Origin: JAGVSZ01 sp019137045
Lineage (GTDB): Bacteria > Pseudomonadota > Gammaproteobacteria > Burkholderiales > SG8-39
NCBI GenBank assembly: GCA_046347635.1
Contig: JAXMFT010000005.1
Coordinates: forward strand, 186,001 to 250,000
Direction of reading: 5' to 3'
DNA length: 64,000 bases
Shown here: piece by piece, positions 55,101-64,000 of the stretch
Numbering within the stretch: position 1 is the stretch's first letter
Layout: each line of letters opens with the position of its first letter
Made by a program: the position numbers and the translations under genes
Notes under the pieces: model-generated
The model's database searches: none
Told to the model about the DNA's origin: nothing
What the model saw: only the letters and a program-made list of their open reading frames with translations

Positions 55101-56591
55101 GTGCCGACCCCGCTCCCCTTCCCGCGCCCGGCGCTCGCCCGATACGGCCCGCTCGCGCAGACCTTCGCCCTGATCCTCATGATCTTCGGCCTCTCGCTCG
55201 CCCTGCCGGCGGCGATCTCCCACCTGCTGGGCGACGGTGCGGAGAGCGCGTACGACGAGACCCTCGCGGTCACGTTCGCCTGCGGCGCGCTCCTGTGGCT
55301 CGCCGCGCGCGGTCACCGGGGCGAGCTGCAGGTGCGCGACGGCTTCCTGCTGGTCGCGCTCGCCTGGACGGTGCTGCCCGCCTTTGCGACCCTCCCGCTC
55401 ATGCTGGTGCTGCCGGAGCTGTCGTTCACCGACGCCTACTTCGAGACGGTGTCCGGCCTGACCACCACCGGCGCGTCGGTGCTCTCCAACCTCGACCAGC
55501 TGCCGCCCTCGATCAACGTGTGGCGCACGCAGCTCGTGTGGATGGGAGGCATGGGCGTGATGGTGCTCGCGGTGGCGATCCTGCCGCTGCTCGGCGTCGG
55601 CGGGGCGCAGATCTTCCGCGCCGAGACGCCCGGGCCGATGAAGGACGCGAAGCTCACGCCGCGCATCACCGAGACGGCCAAGGGCCTGTGGGGGGTCTAC
55701 TTCGGCCTGACTTTCCTGTGCATCGCGGCGATGAAGCTCGCCGGCATGACGTGGCTCGACGCGTTGGTGCACGCATTCTCGACCATGGGCCTGGGCGGCT
55801 TCTCCTCGCACGACGCGAGCTTCGGGTACTGGGACTCGCCCGCGATCGAGGCGGTCACGATCGCGTTCATGCTGGCCGCGAGCCTGAACTTCGCGACCCA
55901 CTTCCTCGCGCTCCGCCGGCGCTCGTGGCGGCCGTACGCGCGCGACCCGGAGGCGGGACTGGTCGTGCTCGCGATGCTCGGCAGCGCGGTGCTGATCGCG
56001 CTCTACCTGTGGTGGTCGGCGGTCTACCCGGGGTTCTGGACCGCGCTGCGCTTTGCCGCCTTCAACGTCGTCTCGGTCGCGAGCACGACCGGCTTCGCCA
56101 ATACCGATTTCGCGCTGTGGCCGATGTTCGCGCCGCTGTGGATGCTCTACCTGTCCGGCTTCGCGACCTCCTCCGGGTCGACCGGCGGCGGCATGAAGAT
56201 GATCCGGGTCGTGGTCCTGGCCAAGCATTCGCTGCGCGAGTTCACGCGCATCGTTCACCCGCGCGCCGCGGTGCCGCTCAAGGTCGGCCGGCAGGTCATC
56301 GAGAACAACCTCATCTTCGCGGTGCTCGCGTTCACGCTCGTGTACGGCCTGACGATGATCATGCTCTCGCTCGCGCTGATCGCGACCGGGCTCGACTTCG
56401 TCACCGCGTTCTCGGCCGTCACCGCGTGCATCAACAACATGGGCCCGGGGCTCGGCCAGGTGGGGCCGGCGACCACCTACGCCGTGCTCACCGGCGTGCA
56501 GACCTGGGTCTGCACCGCCGCGATGCTGCTCGGCCGACTGGAGCTCTTCACGCTGCTCGTCGTGTTCACGCCCGCGTTCTGGCGCAAGTGA
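55101..56591 (+). CDS. trkH: Trk potassium uptake membrane protein TrkH, copy 2
   Basis: Tandem paralogue of the preceding gene, also 496 residues, with high similarity along the whole length (for example AVTACINNMGPGLGQVGPA and the same end FTPAFWRK). Its filter segments are SGLTTTGAS, GLGGFSSHD, ASTTGFANT and INNMGPGLG, with the first loop closer to the canonical form. It starts at GTG. Probably a recent tandem duplication giving two K+ pores controlled by one TrkA. Convergent with the next gene (20 bp). Confidence 0.94.
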   Translation: MPTPLPFPRPALARYGPLAQTFALILMIFGLSLALPAAISHLLGDGAESAYDETLAVTFACGALLWLAARGHRGELQVRDGFLLVALAWTVLPAFATLPLMLVLPELSFTDAYFETVSGLTTTGASVLSNLDQLPPSINVWRTQLVWMGGMGVMVLAVAILPLLGVGGAQIFRAETPGPMKDAKLTPRITETAKGLWGVYFGLTFLCIAAMKLAGMTWLDALVHAFSTMGLGGFSSHDASFGYWDSPAIEAVTIAFMLAASLNFATHFLALRRRSWRPYARDPEAGLVVLAMLGSAVLIALYLWWSAVYPGFWTALRFAAFNVVSVASTTGFANTDFALWPMFAPLWMLYLSGFATSSGSTGGGMKMIRVVVLAKHSLREFTRIVHPRAAVPLKVGRQVIENNLIFAVLAFTLVYGLTMIMLSLALIATGLDFVTAFSAVTACINNMGPGLGQVGPATTYAVLTGVQTWVCTAAMLLGRLELFTLLVVFTPAFWRK

Positions 56592-56611
56592 GCCGGCGCG
56601 CGCGCCGCCCG

Positions 56612-57121
56612 TCAGGGCACGAGCGTGAGCGAACCGAGGTAGAGCGGCAGGTCGACGCGCCCGGCGCGGTCCTTGCGCCCGACGAACACGATCTCGTAGA
56701 AGTGGCCGTTGGCCGCGACGAGGCGGGCGGCGATCAGCATCGGCGTCCCCGCCACGACGCCTTCCCCGGTGAACTCGCGCCCGTACGCGTTCGCGCCGCG
56801 CACCTCGACTTCGCGTTCGCCGGTCAGCGTGCCCGCGATGTTCCGCAGCAGCACGTCGCGCGCCGCGGACAGGAGCGCGCCGCGATCGCCGTGCGGCAGC
56901 GGCGCGTAGGCGACGCCGAACGCCATGCCCGCCATCTGGGTCTGCAGCATCTGCATGGAGACCGTCTCGCCTCCGAGCGCGATCGCGCGCGCGGACTTCG
57001 ACGGCTTCCCGGGCAGGAGCACCTTGAGCCCGCCCTCCTCCCAGTGGAGCTCGCGCCAGTCGAGCTCCGGTGCGCACGCCGCGAGCAGGGCGGCGAGCGC
57101 GAGCGCGAGGACGCCCCTCAC
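56612..57121 (-). CDS. Uncharacterised lipoprotein
   Basis: From the GTG at 57119-57121, which overlaps the stop of the upstream membrane-protein gene (GTGA), the product is 169 residues with a lipoprotein signal (LALAALLAAC, lipidated Cys16). The mature part is a small alpha/beta domain beginning LDWRELHWEEGGLKVLLPGKPSK, with FYEIVFVGRK near the end. I do not recognise a function. Its overlap with the CbiM-like gene implies co-expression. Confidence 0.75.
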   Translation of the reverse strand: MRGVLALALAALLAACAPELDWRELHWEEGGLKVLLPGKPSKSARAIALGGETVSMQMLQTQMAGMAFGVAYAPLPHGDRGALLSAARDVLLRNIAGTLTGEREVEVRGANAYGREFTGEGVVAGTPMLIAARLVAANGHFYEIVFVGRKDRAGRVDLPLYLGSLTLVP

Positions 57122-57783
57122 GGCTGCCTCCGGCGCAGGTAGCGGGCGTCGTCGAAAGTCCCCACCCACTCGGGTTTGTAGACGACGAACAGGGTGATCA
57201 GCATGCCGGAGAGCGTGGCCTCGGCGAACGCGAGCAGCGGAGCGAGCGCCGGCCAGGCGCCGCTCTGCGGCCCGGTCGCCGCGGCGGCGGCGAGCGCGAG
57301 GCTCGCGGCCACCGCCGCGACCGTGACGAGCATCGCGAGGCCGCCGCCGAGAAATCCGATCACGAAGACGTAGACGAAGAAGTTGGCCGGCAGGCGCGCC
57401 TCCGCCGCGCGCCGCACGACGTGGCTGACGAGGACGGGCAGCACGCCGGCGAGCAGGACGCGCTCCGCGACCGCGGCCCAACCGTGGTCGGTCGCGACGG
57501 TGGCCGCGACCGCCGCGAGCGCCATGCCGACGAGCGCGAGCGGCAGGCCGAACATGAGGTAGAAGAGCGTCGCGCCGAGCAGGTGAAAGCGCACCGGGCC
57601 GACGCCGCTGCCGATCGTCCACAGCAGCGCCACGCCCACGACCGCGCCGAAGAACGCGTGGCTCTGCGCGCCCGCGCGCAGCCGCCGCCAGTCGGCGCGC
57701 GCGCATGCCCACGCGACCGCCGCGCCCAGCGCGATCCACGCGACCGCGTGCCAGCCGGCCGGGAAATGCTGCGCAGGCTCCAT
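57118..57783 (-). CDS. CbiM-like energy-coupling-factor type membrane protein
   Basis: From the ATG at 57781-57783 the product has 221 residues and about six hydrophobic segments. The pattern resembles CbiM/CbiM-like S components that take up cobalt or nickel, with the typical end LSGMLITLFVVYKPEWVGTFDDARYL. There is no His-rich N-terminal metal site (the CbiM MHI start) and no neighbouring ATPase or transmembrane coupling gene, so metal transport is unproven. A TTG start 12 codons upstream is possible. Confidence 0.7.
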   Translation of the reverse strand: MEPAQHFPAGWHAVAWIALGAAVAWACARADWRRLRAGAQSHAFFGAVVGVALLWTIGSGVGPVRFHLLGATLFYLMFGLPLALVGMALAAVAATVATDHGWAAVAERVLLAGVLPVLVSHVVRRAAEARLPANFFVYVFVIGFLGGGLAMLVTVAAVAASLALAAAAATGPQSGAWPALAPLLAFAEATLSGMLITLFVVYKPEWVGTFDDARYLRRRQP

Positions 57784-57868
57784 TGCGGATGAGACCGTCT
57801 CTGGCGCGGATGCGTTCAAGCCCGCACGGGCACGGGGGCGCCCCGCGGGTCGGCGTCGCGCCGGCGCG

Positions 57869-58219
57869 CTACTTCGCCGCGACGCAGGCGATCTCGACCA
57901 GCATGCGCGGGTCGGCGAGCTTCGCCTCCACCGTGGCGCGCGCCGGCAGGTTGTGCGGGTCGATCCAGCCCTTCCACACCGCGTTCATGCCCTCGCGGTT
58001 GCGGATGTCGGTGACCCACACGTTCGCCCACAGGATCTTCGACTTGTCGCTGCCGGCCTGCGCCAATGTCGCGTCGATCGACGCGAGCACCTGCCGCGTC
58101 TGCCCGGTGATGTCCTGCGCGAGATCGTCGGCGACCGTGCCGGCGACCCAGACGAGCCCACCGTGTTCAACCGCGTCGGAGAGGATGCCGCCGTGGGGGT
58201 TATGGCGCTTGATGGTCAT
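57869..58219 (-). CDS. RidA/YjgF family protein
   Basis: The 116-residue protein shows the YjgF fold: GLVWVAGTVADDLAQDITGQTRQVLASIDATLAQAGSD, then LPARATVEAKLADPRMLVEIACVAAK. The arginine used by RidA enzymes to hold imine substrates is present as Arg94. RidA members hydrolyse reactive enamines/imines made by PLP enzymes or act in catabolic pathways. The ATG at 58217-58219 gives the usual length. It diverges from the efflux genes by 129 bp. Confidence 0.88.
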   Translation of the reverse strand: MTIKRHNPHGGILSDAVEHGGLVWVAGTVADDLAQDITGQTRQVLASIDATLAQAGSDKSKILWANVWVTDIRNREGMNAVWKGWIDPHNLPARATVEAKLADPRMLVEIACVAAK

Positions 58220-58348
58220 GGATGCTCCTGGAAGGGGAAAGAGGGTGACCGGACCGCGCGCGGATTCTACGCGGCCCGGCAACCTTTCTTTACACGCGGT
58301 TGCGGCGGCGAGAGGAAACCGCGGCCCGGTTTCTGATCTAATGGGCCG

Positions 58349-59653
58349 ATGAACCGTCCCACCGACCCGGCGCTGCGGGAGCCGGCCGTGGCGCCGGCGC
58401 GGCGCGGCGCGCGCGGGCTGCTCTGGCTCGTCGCGGCCGTGTTGATCCTGGGCGGCGGCTATTTCGCCTACCAGCGCTACGGCGCGACGCCCGCGACGCC
58501 GGCGGCCGCCCCGCCCGGGCGCCCCGGGTCCGGCGGTGCGCCGGCGCCCGTTCCGGTCGTCGCGGCGCCGGCGCGCAACGCGGACATCGATGCCTACCTC
58601 ACCGGGATCGGAACCGCGGCGCCGCTGCGCACCGTGGCGGTCAAGGCGCGCGTCACCGGCCAGCTGCTGCGCGTCGCGTTCGAGGAGGGCCAGCTCGTGA
58701 AGGAGGGCCAACTCCTCGCCGAGATCGACCCGCGCCCGTTCCAGGTGCAGCTCGCACAGGCCGAGGGCCAGATGGTTCGCGACCAGGCGCTGCTCGAGAA
58801 CGCGCGCCTCGACCTCGAGCGCTACCGGACGCTGTTCCAGCAGGACTCGATCGCCAAGCAGCAGGTGGACACCCAGGCGGCCCTGGTGCGCCAGTACGAG
58901 GGCGCGGTGAAGGTGAACCAGAGCGCGATCGACAACGCGCGCCTGCAGCTCCAGTACGCGCGCATCACCGCGCCGATCTCGGGCCGCGCGGGTCTGCGCC
59001 AGGTCGACCCGGGCAACATGGTGACCGGCAACGAGCCGAACGGGCTCGTGGTGATCACCCAGCTGCAGCCGATCACCGTCGTGTTCAGCGTGCCGCAGGA
59101 CGACGTGCCGGCGGTGATGAAGCGGGTCCAGAGCGGCGACAAGCTGCCGGTGGAGGCGTGGGACCGCGAGCTCAAGACGAGGCTCGCGAGCGGCGTGCTC
59201 GCCTCGGTCGACAACGTGGTCGATCCGACGACCGGCACGGTCAAGCTGCGCGCGCAGTTCGCGAACGCGGACAACGCCCTCTTCCCCAACCAGTTCGTCA
59301 ACGTGCGCATGAAGCTCGACACGCTGCGCGACGCGATCGTGATTCCGGCCTCCGCAGTCCAGCGCGGTGCGCAAGGGTTCTTCGTCTACGTCGTCAAGCC
59401 CGACCAGACCGTGGCCGTGCGCGCGGTCAAGCCCGGTACCGTCGACGGGCAGCGCATCGCGATCACGGAGGGCCTCGCACCCGGCGAAGTGGTCGTCGTG
59501 GACGGCACCGACCGCCTGCGCGACGGCGCGCGGGTCGAGGTCGGCGAGCGGCCTGAATTCAAGTCGCCGATCGATGGGCGCGCGGCCAAGGGCGCGCGCC
59601 GCAAACCCCCGGCCGGGGAGGAGAAGGGGCCGCCCGGCCCGGCCGCGAAGTAG
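58349..59653 (+). CDS. MdtA-like RND efflux periplasmic adaptor
   Basis: The 434-residue adaptor has one N-terminal membrane anchor (about 24-41), a Pro/Gly/Ala-rich linker, and the HlyD-type core: DIDAYLTGIGTAAPLRTVAVKARVTGQL, EIDPRPFQVQLAQAEGQ, a helical hairpin, and the matching half with YARITAPISGRAGLRQVDPGN. This is the MdtA group, which normally pairs with two RND pumps MdtB and MdtC, found immediately downstream. Confidence 0.92.
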   Translation: MNRPTDPALREPAVAPARRGARGLLWLVAAVLILGGGYFAYQRYGATPATPAAAPPGRPGSGGAPAPVPVVAAPARNADIDAYLTGIGTAAPLRTVAVKARVTGQLLRVAFEEGQLVKEGQLLAEIDPRPFQVQLAQAEGQMVRDQALLENARLDLERYRTLFQQDSIAKQQVDTQAALVRQYEGAVKVNQSAIDNARLQLQYARITAPISGRAGLRQVDPGNMVTGNEPNGLVVITQLQPITVVFSVPQDDVPAVMKRVQSGDKLPVEAWDRELKTRLASGVLASVDNVVDPTTGTVKLRAQFANADNALFPNQFVNVRMKLDTLRDAIVIPASAVQRGAQGFFVYVVKPDQTVAVRAVKPGTVDGQRIAITEGLAPGEVVVVDGTDRLRDGARVEVGERPEFKSPIDGRAAKGARRKPPAGEEKGPPGPAAK

Positions 59654-59657
59654 GCGC

Positions 59658-62600
59658 ATGAACCCGTCCCGGCCGTTCATCCTGCGCCCGGTGGCGACCA
59701 CGCTGCTGATGGTCGCAATCCTGCTCGCCGGCTTCGTGGCGTACCGCCAGCTGCCGGTGTCCGCGCTGCCGCAGGTCGACTACCCGACCATCCAGGTGTT
59801 CACCTTCTACCCGGGCGCGAGCCCGGAGGTGATGGCCTCGTCGGTGACCGCGCCGCTCGAGCGCCAGTTCGGACAGATCCCGGGGCTCAGGCAGATGTCG
59901 TCCACGAGCTCCGGCGGCGCCTCCGTGGTGACGCTGCAGTTCGACCTCGCCGTCGCGCTCGACGTCGCCGAGCAGGGCGTGCAGGCGGCGATCAACGCCG
60001 CGTCGAACCTCATGCCGCAGGACCTGCCGGCGCCGCCCGTCTACAGCAAGGTCAATCCGGCCGACGCCCCGATCCTCACGCTCGGGCTGGCGTCGAAGAC
60101 GCTGCCGCTGCCGGAGATCCAGAACCTCGCCGACACGCGCCTCGCGCAGAAGCTCGCGCAGATCGCGGGCGTGGGGCTGGTCACGCTCTCCGGCGGGCAG
60201 CGCCCCGCGGTGCGCGTCCAGGTCAACCCCAAGGCGCTCGCGGCGCACAACCTCGGCCTCGAGGACGTGCGCACCGCGATCGTGGCCGCCAACGTGAAGA
60301 AGGCGAAGGGCAGCTTCGACGGCCCGAGCCGCTCGTACACGATCGACGCGAACGACCAGCTCCGCTCGGCCGCCGAGTACCGCCCGGTGGTCATCGCCTA
60401 TCGCAACGGCGCGCCGGTGCTGCTGCAGGACGTGGCCGACATCGTCGACGACGCGGAGAACATCCGCCTCGCGGCGTGGATGAACGAGGTGCCGGCGGTG
60501 ATTCTGAACGTCCAGCGCCAGCCCGGCGCGAACGTGATCGAGGTCGCCGACCGCGTCAAGCGCGCGCTGCCGCAGCTGCAGGCGTCGCTGCCCGCCGCGG
60601 TCGACGTCGCCATCCTGACCGACCGCACCGTCACCATCCGCGCCTCGGTGCGCGACGTGCAGTTCGAGCTCGCGCTGGCGATCGCCCTGGTGGTGATGGT
60701 CATCTTCCTCTTCCTGCGCAGCGTGCCGGCGACCCTGATCCCGAGCGTGGCGGTGCCGCTGTCGCTCGTCGGCACCTTCGGGTTCATGTACCTCGCCGGC
60801 TTCTCGATCAACAACCTGACCCTGATGGCGCTGGTCGTGGCCACGGGCTTCGTCGTCGACGACGCGATCGTGGTGATCGAGAACATCGCCCGCTACGTCG
60901 AGCAGGGCGAGCGTCCGCTCGAGGCCGCGCTGAAGGGCTCGCGCCAGATCGCCTTCACCATCATCTCGCTCACGTTCTCGCTCGTCGCGGTGCTGATCCC
61001 GCTGCTCTTCATGGGCGAGGTGGTCGGGCGGCTGTTCCGGGAGTTCGCGGTCACGCTCGCCGTCGCCATCCTGATCTCGGCGGTGGTGTCGCTCACGCTC
61101 ACCCCGATGATGTGCGCAAGGCTGCTGCGCCGCACCGAACCGCGCGAGCGCGGCGCCTTCTACCGCGCCTCCGGGCGGTTCCTCGAGCGCACGATCGAGC
61201 GCTACGGGCGCGCGCTCGATTGGGTGCTGGACCGTCAGGGCGCGACGCTCGCGGTCGCAGGGGCGACGCTGGTGCTGACGGTCCTGCTGTACCTCGTCGT
61301 GCCGAAGGGCTACTTTCCGGTGCAGGACACCGGCGTGATCCAGGGCATCTCGGACGCGCCGCAGAGCGTGTCCTTCGCCGCGATGGCCGAGCGCCAGCAG
61401 GCGCTCGCCAAGGTGATCCTGCGCGATCCCGCGGTCGAGAGCCTGTCGTCGTTCATCGGCGTCGACGGCACGAACGCGACGCTCAACAGCGGGCGCATGC
61501 TGATCAACCTGAAGCCGCTCGCCGAGCGGCGCATCCACGCCTCCGACGTCATCCGGCGCCTGCAGCCCGCGCTGGCGCAGGTGCCGGGCATCACGCTCTC
61601 CATGCAGCCGGTGCAGGACCTCACCGTCGAGGACCGGGTGAGCCGCACGCAGTACCAGTTCACCCTCGAGGCGGCCGATCCGAAACTGCTCGGGGAGTGG
61701 GTGCCGCGGATGGTCGAGCGCATGCGCGCCCTGCCCGCGCTCACCGACGTCGCCTCCGACCTGCAGAACGACGGCCTGCAGGCCTACGTGCACATCGACC
61801 GCGACAGCGCGGGCCGCCTCGGGATCACGCCGGCGGCGATCGACACCGCGCTCTACAACGCTTTCGGCCAGCGCCTGGTGTCGACCATTTTCACGCAGGC
61901 GAGCCAGTACCGCGTGGTGCTCGAGGTGAAGCCGGAGTTCCGGCGCGGGCCCGACGCGCTCAAGGAGATCTACGTCGCCTCCGCGGCCGGCGCGCAGGTG
62001 CCGCTGTCGGCGATCGCGCGGGTCGAGGTGGGCACCGCGCCGCTCGCGCTGAACCGCATCGGCCAGTTTCCCGCCGCGACCGTGTCGTTCAATCTCGCGC
62101 CGGGCGCCTCGCTCGGCGCCGCGGTCGACGCGATCCAGGCGCTCGAGCGCGAGATCGGGCTGCCGGTGGCGGTCCGGACCGAGTTCCAGGGGGCGGCCGC
62201 TTCGTTCCAGGCGTCGCTGTCCGGGACGCTGCTCCTCATCCTGGCGGCGATCGTCACCGTCTACATCGTGCTCGGCGTGCTCTACGAGAGCTACATCCAC
62301 CCGATCACGATCCTCTCCACGCTGCCCTCGGCGGCGGTCGGCGCGCTCGCGGCCCTGCTCCTCGCCCGCACGCCGCTCGGGATCGTCGCGGTGATCGGGA
62401 TCATCCTGCTGATCGGCATCGTGAAGAAGAACGCGATCATGATGATCGACTTCGCGCTCGACGCCGAGCGCAACGAGGGCAAGTCGCCGCGCGCGGCGAT
62501 CCACCAGGCCTGCCTGCTGCGCTTCCGGCCGATCCTGATGACCACGCTGGCCGCGCTCTTCGCGGCGCTGCCGCTCATGGTCGGGACGGGCGTCGGCTCG

Positions 62601-62771
62601 GAGCTGCGCCAGCCGCTCGGCCTCACGATGGTGGGCGGGCTGATCGTGAGCCAGGTGCTCACGCTCTTCACCACGCCGGTCATCTACCTGGCGTTCGACC
62701 GGCTGGCGAGACGGCCTGGCCCGCAGCTGGAGCCGCCGGAGCGGCCGACGGCGCGGGGCGCGCGGCCGTGA
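59658..62771 (+). CDS. MdtB-like RND multidrug efflux permease
   Basis: The 1037-residue pump begins MNPSRPFILRPVATTLLMVAILLAGFVAYRQLPVSALPQVDYPTIQV, has FVVDDAIVVIENIARYVEQGE in helix 4 (proton-relay Asp pair), PKGYFPVQDTGVIQG before the second periplasmic loop, and the conserved Lys in IGIVKKNAIMMIDFALDAER of helix 10. It forms a heteromultimer with MdtC in E. coli. It starts 4 bp after the adaptor gene, and its stop overlaps the next gene. Confidence 0.94.
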   Translation: MNPSRPFILRPVATTLLMVAILLAGFVAYRQLPVSALPQVDYPTIQVFTFYPGASPEVMASSVTAPLERQFGQIPGLRQMSSTSSGGASVVTLQFDLAVALDVAEQGVQAAINAASNLMPQDLPAPPVYSKVNPADAPILTLGLASKTLPLPEIQNLADTRLAQKLAQIAGVGLVTLSGGQRPAVRVQVNPKALAAHNLGLEDVRTAIVAANVKKAKGSFDGPSRSYTIDANDQLRSAAEYRPVVIAYRNGAPVLLQDVADIVDDAENIRLAAWMNEVPAVILNVQRQPGANVIEVADRVKRALPQLQASLPAAVDVAILTDRTVTIRASVRDVQFELALAIALVVMVIFLFLRSVPATLIPSVAVPLSLVGTFGFMYLAGFSINNLTLMALVVATGFVVDDAIVVIENIARYVEQGERPLEAALKGSRQIAFTIISLTFSLVAVLIPLLFMGEVVGRLFREFAVTLAVAILISAVVSLTLTPMMCARLLRRTEPRERGAFYRASGRFLERTIERYGRALDWVLDRQGATLAVAGATLVLTVLLYLVVPKGYFPVQDTGVIQGISDAPQSVSFAAMAERQQALAKVILRDPAVESLSSFIGVDGTNATLNSGRMLINLKPLAERRIHASDVIRRLQPALAQVPGITLSMQPVQDLTVEDRVSRTQYQFTLEAADPKLLGEWVPRMVERMRALPALTDVASDLQNDGLQAYVHIDRDSAGRLGITPAAIDTALYNAFGQRLVSTIFTQASQYRVVLEVKPEFRRGPDALKEIYVASAAGAQVPLSAIARVEVGTAPLALNRIGQFPAATVSFNLAPGASLGAAVDAIQALEREIGLPVAVRTEFQGAAASFQASLSGTLLLILAAIVTVYIVLGVLYESYIHPITILSTLPSAAVGALAALLLARTPLGIVAVIGIILLIGIVKKNAIMMIDFALDAERNEGKSPRAAIHQACLLRFRPILMTTLAALFAALPLMVGTGVGSELRQPLGLTMVGGLIVSQVLTLFTTPVIYLAFDRLARRPGPQLEPPERPTARGARP

Positions 62772-64000
62772 ACCTCTCCGCGCCCTTCATCGGCCGGCCG
62801 GTGGCGACGACGCTGCTCGCGATCGGCGTCACGCTCGCCGGCGCGGTGGCGTACACGCAGCTGCCGGTCGCGCCGCTGCCCCAGGTCGAGTATCCGGTCA
62901 TCGTGGTCTCGGCCAGCCTGCCCGGCGCGAGCCCGGAGACGATGGCGGCGACGGTCGCGACGCCGCTCGAGCGCCAGCTCGGGCGCATCGCGGGCGTCAA
63001 CGAGCTCACCTCGTCGTCCGCGCTCGGTTCGACCCGGGTGGTGCTGCAGTTCGACCTGAGCCGGAACATCGACGATGCGGCGACCGAGGTGCAGGCGGCG
63101 ATCAACGCGGCGCGCGGTCAGCTGCCGACCGGCATGCCGGGCAACCCCACCTACCGCAAGGCGAACCCGGCCAACTCGCCGATCATGGTGCTGACGCTCA
63201 CCTCCGACACCCTGAGCCAGGGGCAGCTCTACGACATCGCGGACACCGTCCTGGGGCAGAAGCTCGCGCAGCTGCGCGGGGTCGGGCAGGTCTCGGTGGG
63301 CGGGAGCGCGCTGCCGGCGGTGCGCGCCGAGCTCAATCCGAAGGCGCTCGCCGCGCAGGGCATCGGGCTCGGCGACGTGCGCAGCGCGCTCGCGGGCGCG
63401 AACGCGAACCGGCCGAAGGGGCTGGTGGAGGACGGCGAGCGGCAGTGGTGGATCTACGCGAACGACCAGGCGCGCACCGCCGCGGAGTACCTGCCGCTCA
63501 TCGTCAGCTTCCGCAACGGCGCCGCGGTGCGGCTCGGGGACGTGGCCGAGGTCGTGGACTCGGTGCAGGACGTGCGCAACGCGGGGTCGAGCAACGGCCG
63601 CCCGGCGGTGCTGATCACGATCCATCGCGAGCCGGGGGCCAACATCCTCGAGGTCGTGCAGCGCGTGTACGACCTGCTGCCGTGGATGCGCGCGTCGATT
63701 CCCGCGGCGGTCGAGCTCGACGTCGCGATGGAGCGCACCTCGACCATCAAGGCCTCGCTCGTGGAGGTCCAGAAGACCCTCGTGATCGCGATGGCGTTGG
63801 TGATCCTGGTCGTGTTCGCGTTCCTGCGGCGCGTGCGCGCGACGCTGATCCCGGCGGTCGCCGTCCCGGTGTCGATCGTGGCGACGTTCGGGTTCATGTA
63901 CCTCGCCGGCTACAGCCTGAACAACCTATCGCTGATGGCGCTGATCGTGGCCACCGGGTTCGTCGTCGACGACGCGATCGTGGTGCTGGAGAACGCCGCC
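62768..64000 (+). CDS. MdtC-like RND multidrug efflux permease, 3' end outside window
   Basis: Starts at the GTG 62768-62770 (GTGA overlap with the mdtB-like stop) and runs to the window edge, 411 codons. It begins NLSAPFIGRPVATTLLAIGVTLAGAVAYTQLPVAPLPQVEYPVIVVSA and reaches the helix-4 motif GFVVDDAIVVLENAA. It is clearly a second pump paralogous to the preceding one, completing the MdtABC order. An outer-membrane channel may follow beyond the edge. Confidence 0.92.
   Translation, partial: MNLSAPFIGRPVATTLLAIGVTLAGAVAYTQLPVAPLPQVEYPVIVVSASLPGASPETMAATVATPLERQLGRIAGVNELTSSSALGSTRVVLQFDLSRNIDDAATEVQAAINAARGQLPTGMPGNPTYRKANPANSPIMVLTLTSDTLSQGQLYDIADTVLGQKLAQLRGVGQVSVGGSALPAVRAELNPKALAAQGIGLGDVRSALAGANANRPKGLVEDGERQWWIYANDQARTAAEYLPLIVSFRNGAAVRLGDVAEVVDSVQDVRNAGSSNGRPAVLITIHREPGANILEVVQRVYDLLPWMRASIPAAVELDVAMERTSTIKASLVEVQKTLVIAMALVILVVFAFLRRVRATLIPAVAVPVSIVATFGFMYLAGYSLNNLSLMALIVATGFVVDDAIVVLENAA

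Overview
The window is part of the chromosomal origin region of a G+C-rich betaproteobacterium. The evidence is the linked set rpmH-rnpA-yidD-yidC-mnmE, dnaA-dnaN-gyrB, mnmG-rsmG-parA-parB with two parS sites, the complete atpIBEFHAGDC operon, and the lysM-dprA-smg-topB / def-fmt-rsmB / ntrYX-like / trkAH block. Genus cannot be fixed from the sequence alone; Burkholderiales or a neighbouring order is my inference. Genes are tightly packed, no gap exceeds about 210 bp, and many neighbours overlap by NTGA (start and stop codons sharing bases). I found no tRNA, rRNA, CRISPR array or insertion sequence.

Layout: 1-1639 (-) tryptophan catabolism (tryptophan 2,3-dioxygenase and a kynureninase-like enzyme cut by the window edge). 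1705-8727 (-) ATP synthase operon. 8897-22564 is an accessory block between atpI and parB: a DctPQM TRAP transporter, a FAD aromatic hydroxylase, an orphan LuxR-type regulator, two fumarylacetoacetate-hydrolase-family enzymes, a CsoR-family repressor diverging from a DUF2892-TrxC-adaptor-RND operon, a NIPSNAP protein and an AcuC/HDAC-like deacetylase. 22667-26866 (-) parB, parA, rsmG, mnmG, then parS. 27009-30254 (-) a class III aminotransferase and GTP-dependent PEP carboxykinase. 30452-34160 (-) mnmE, yidC, yidD, rnpA, rpmH. 34331-39484 (+) dnaA, dnaN, gyrB. 39492-45041 (-) topB, smg, dprA, a LysM protein. 45159-56591 (+) def, fmt, rsmB, DUF4390, NtrY/NtrX-like pair, trkA and two tandem trkH copies. 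56612-58219 (-) a lipoprotein, a CbiM-like membrane protein and a RidA protein. 58349-64000 (+) an MdtABC-type efflux system, the last gene cut by the window edge.

The most unusual part is 15022-20395. A CsoR/FrmR/CstR-family repressor with a non-canonical cysteine layout faces an operon encoding a DUF2892 membrane protein, a zinc-finger thioredoxin with a CAPC site, a lipoprotein adaptor and an RND permease. Both divergent promoters carry a matching ATACCC-N4-GGGTAT-type palindrome inside the 17-bp spacer. This suggests a thiol- or metal-responsive efflux/redox module. Other notable signals are a pair of apparent compensating frameshifts in rsmB, a 49-bp duplication of the parB 3' end around a perfect palindrome at the edge of the accessory block, a long inverted repeat between atpG and atpD, apparent CTG starts for rnpA and mnmE, a degenerate NtrX, and tandem trkH genes.
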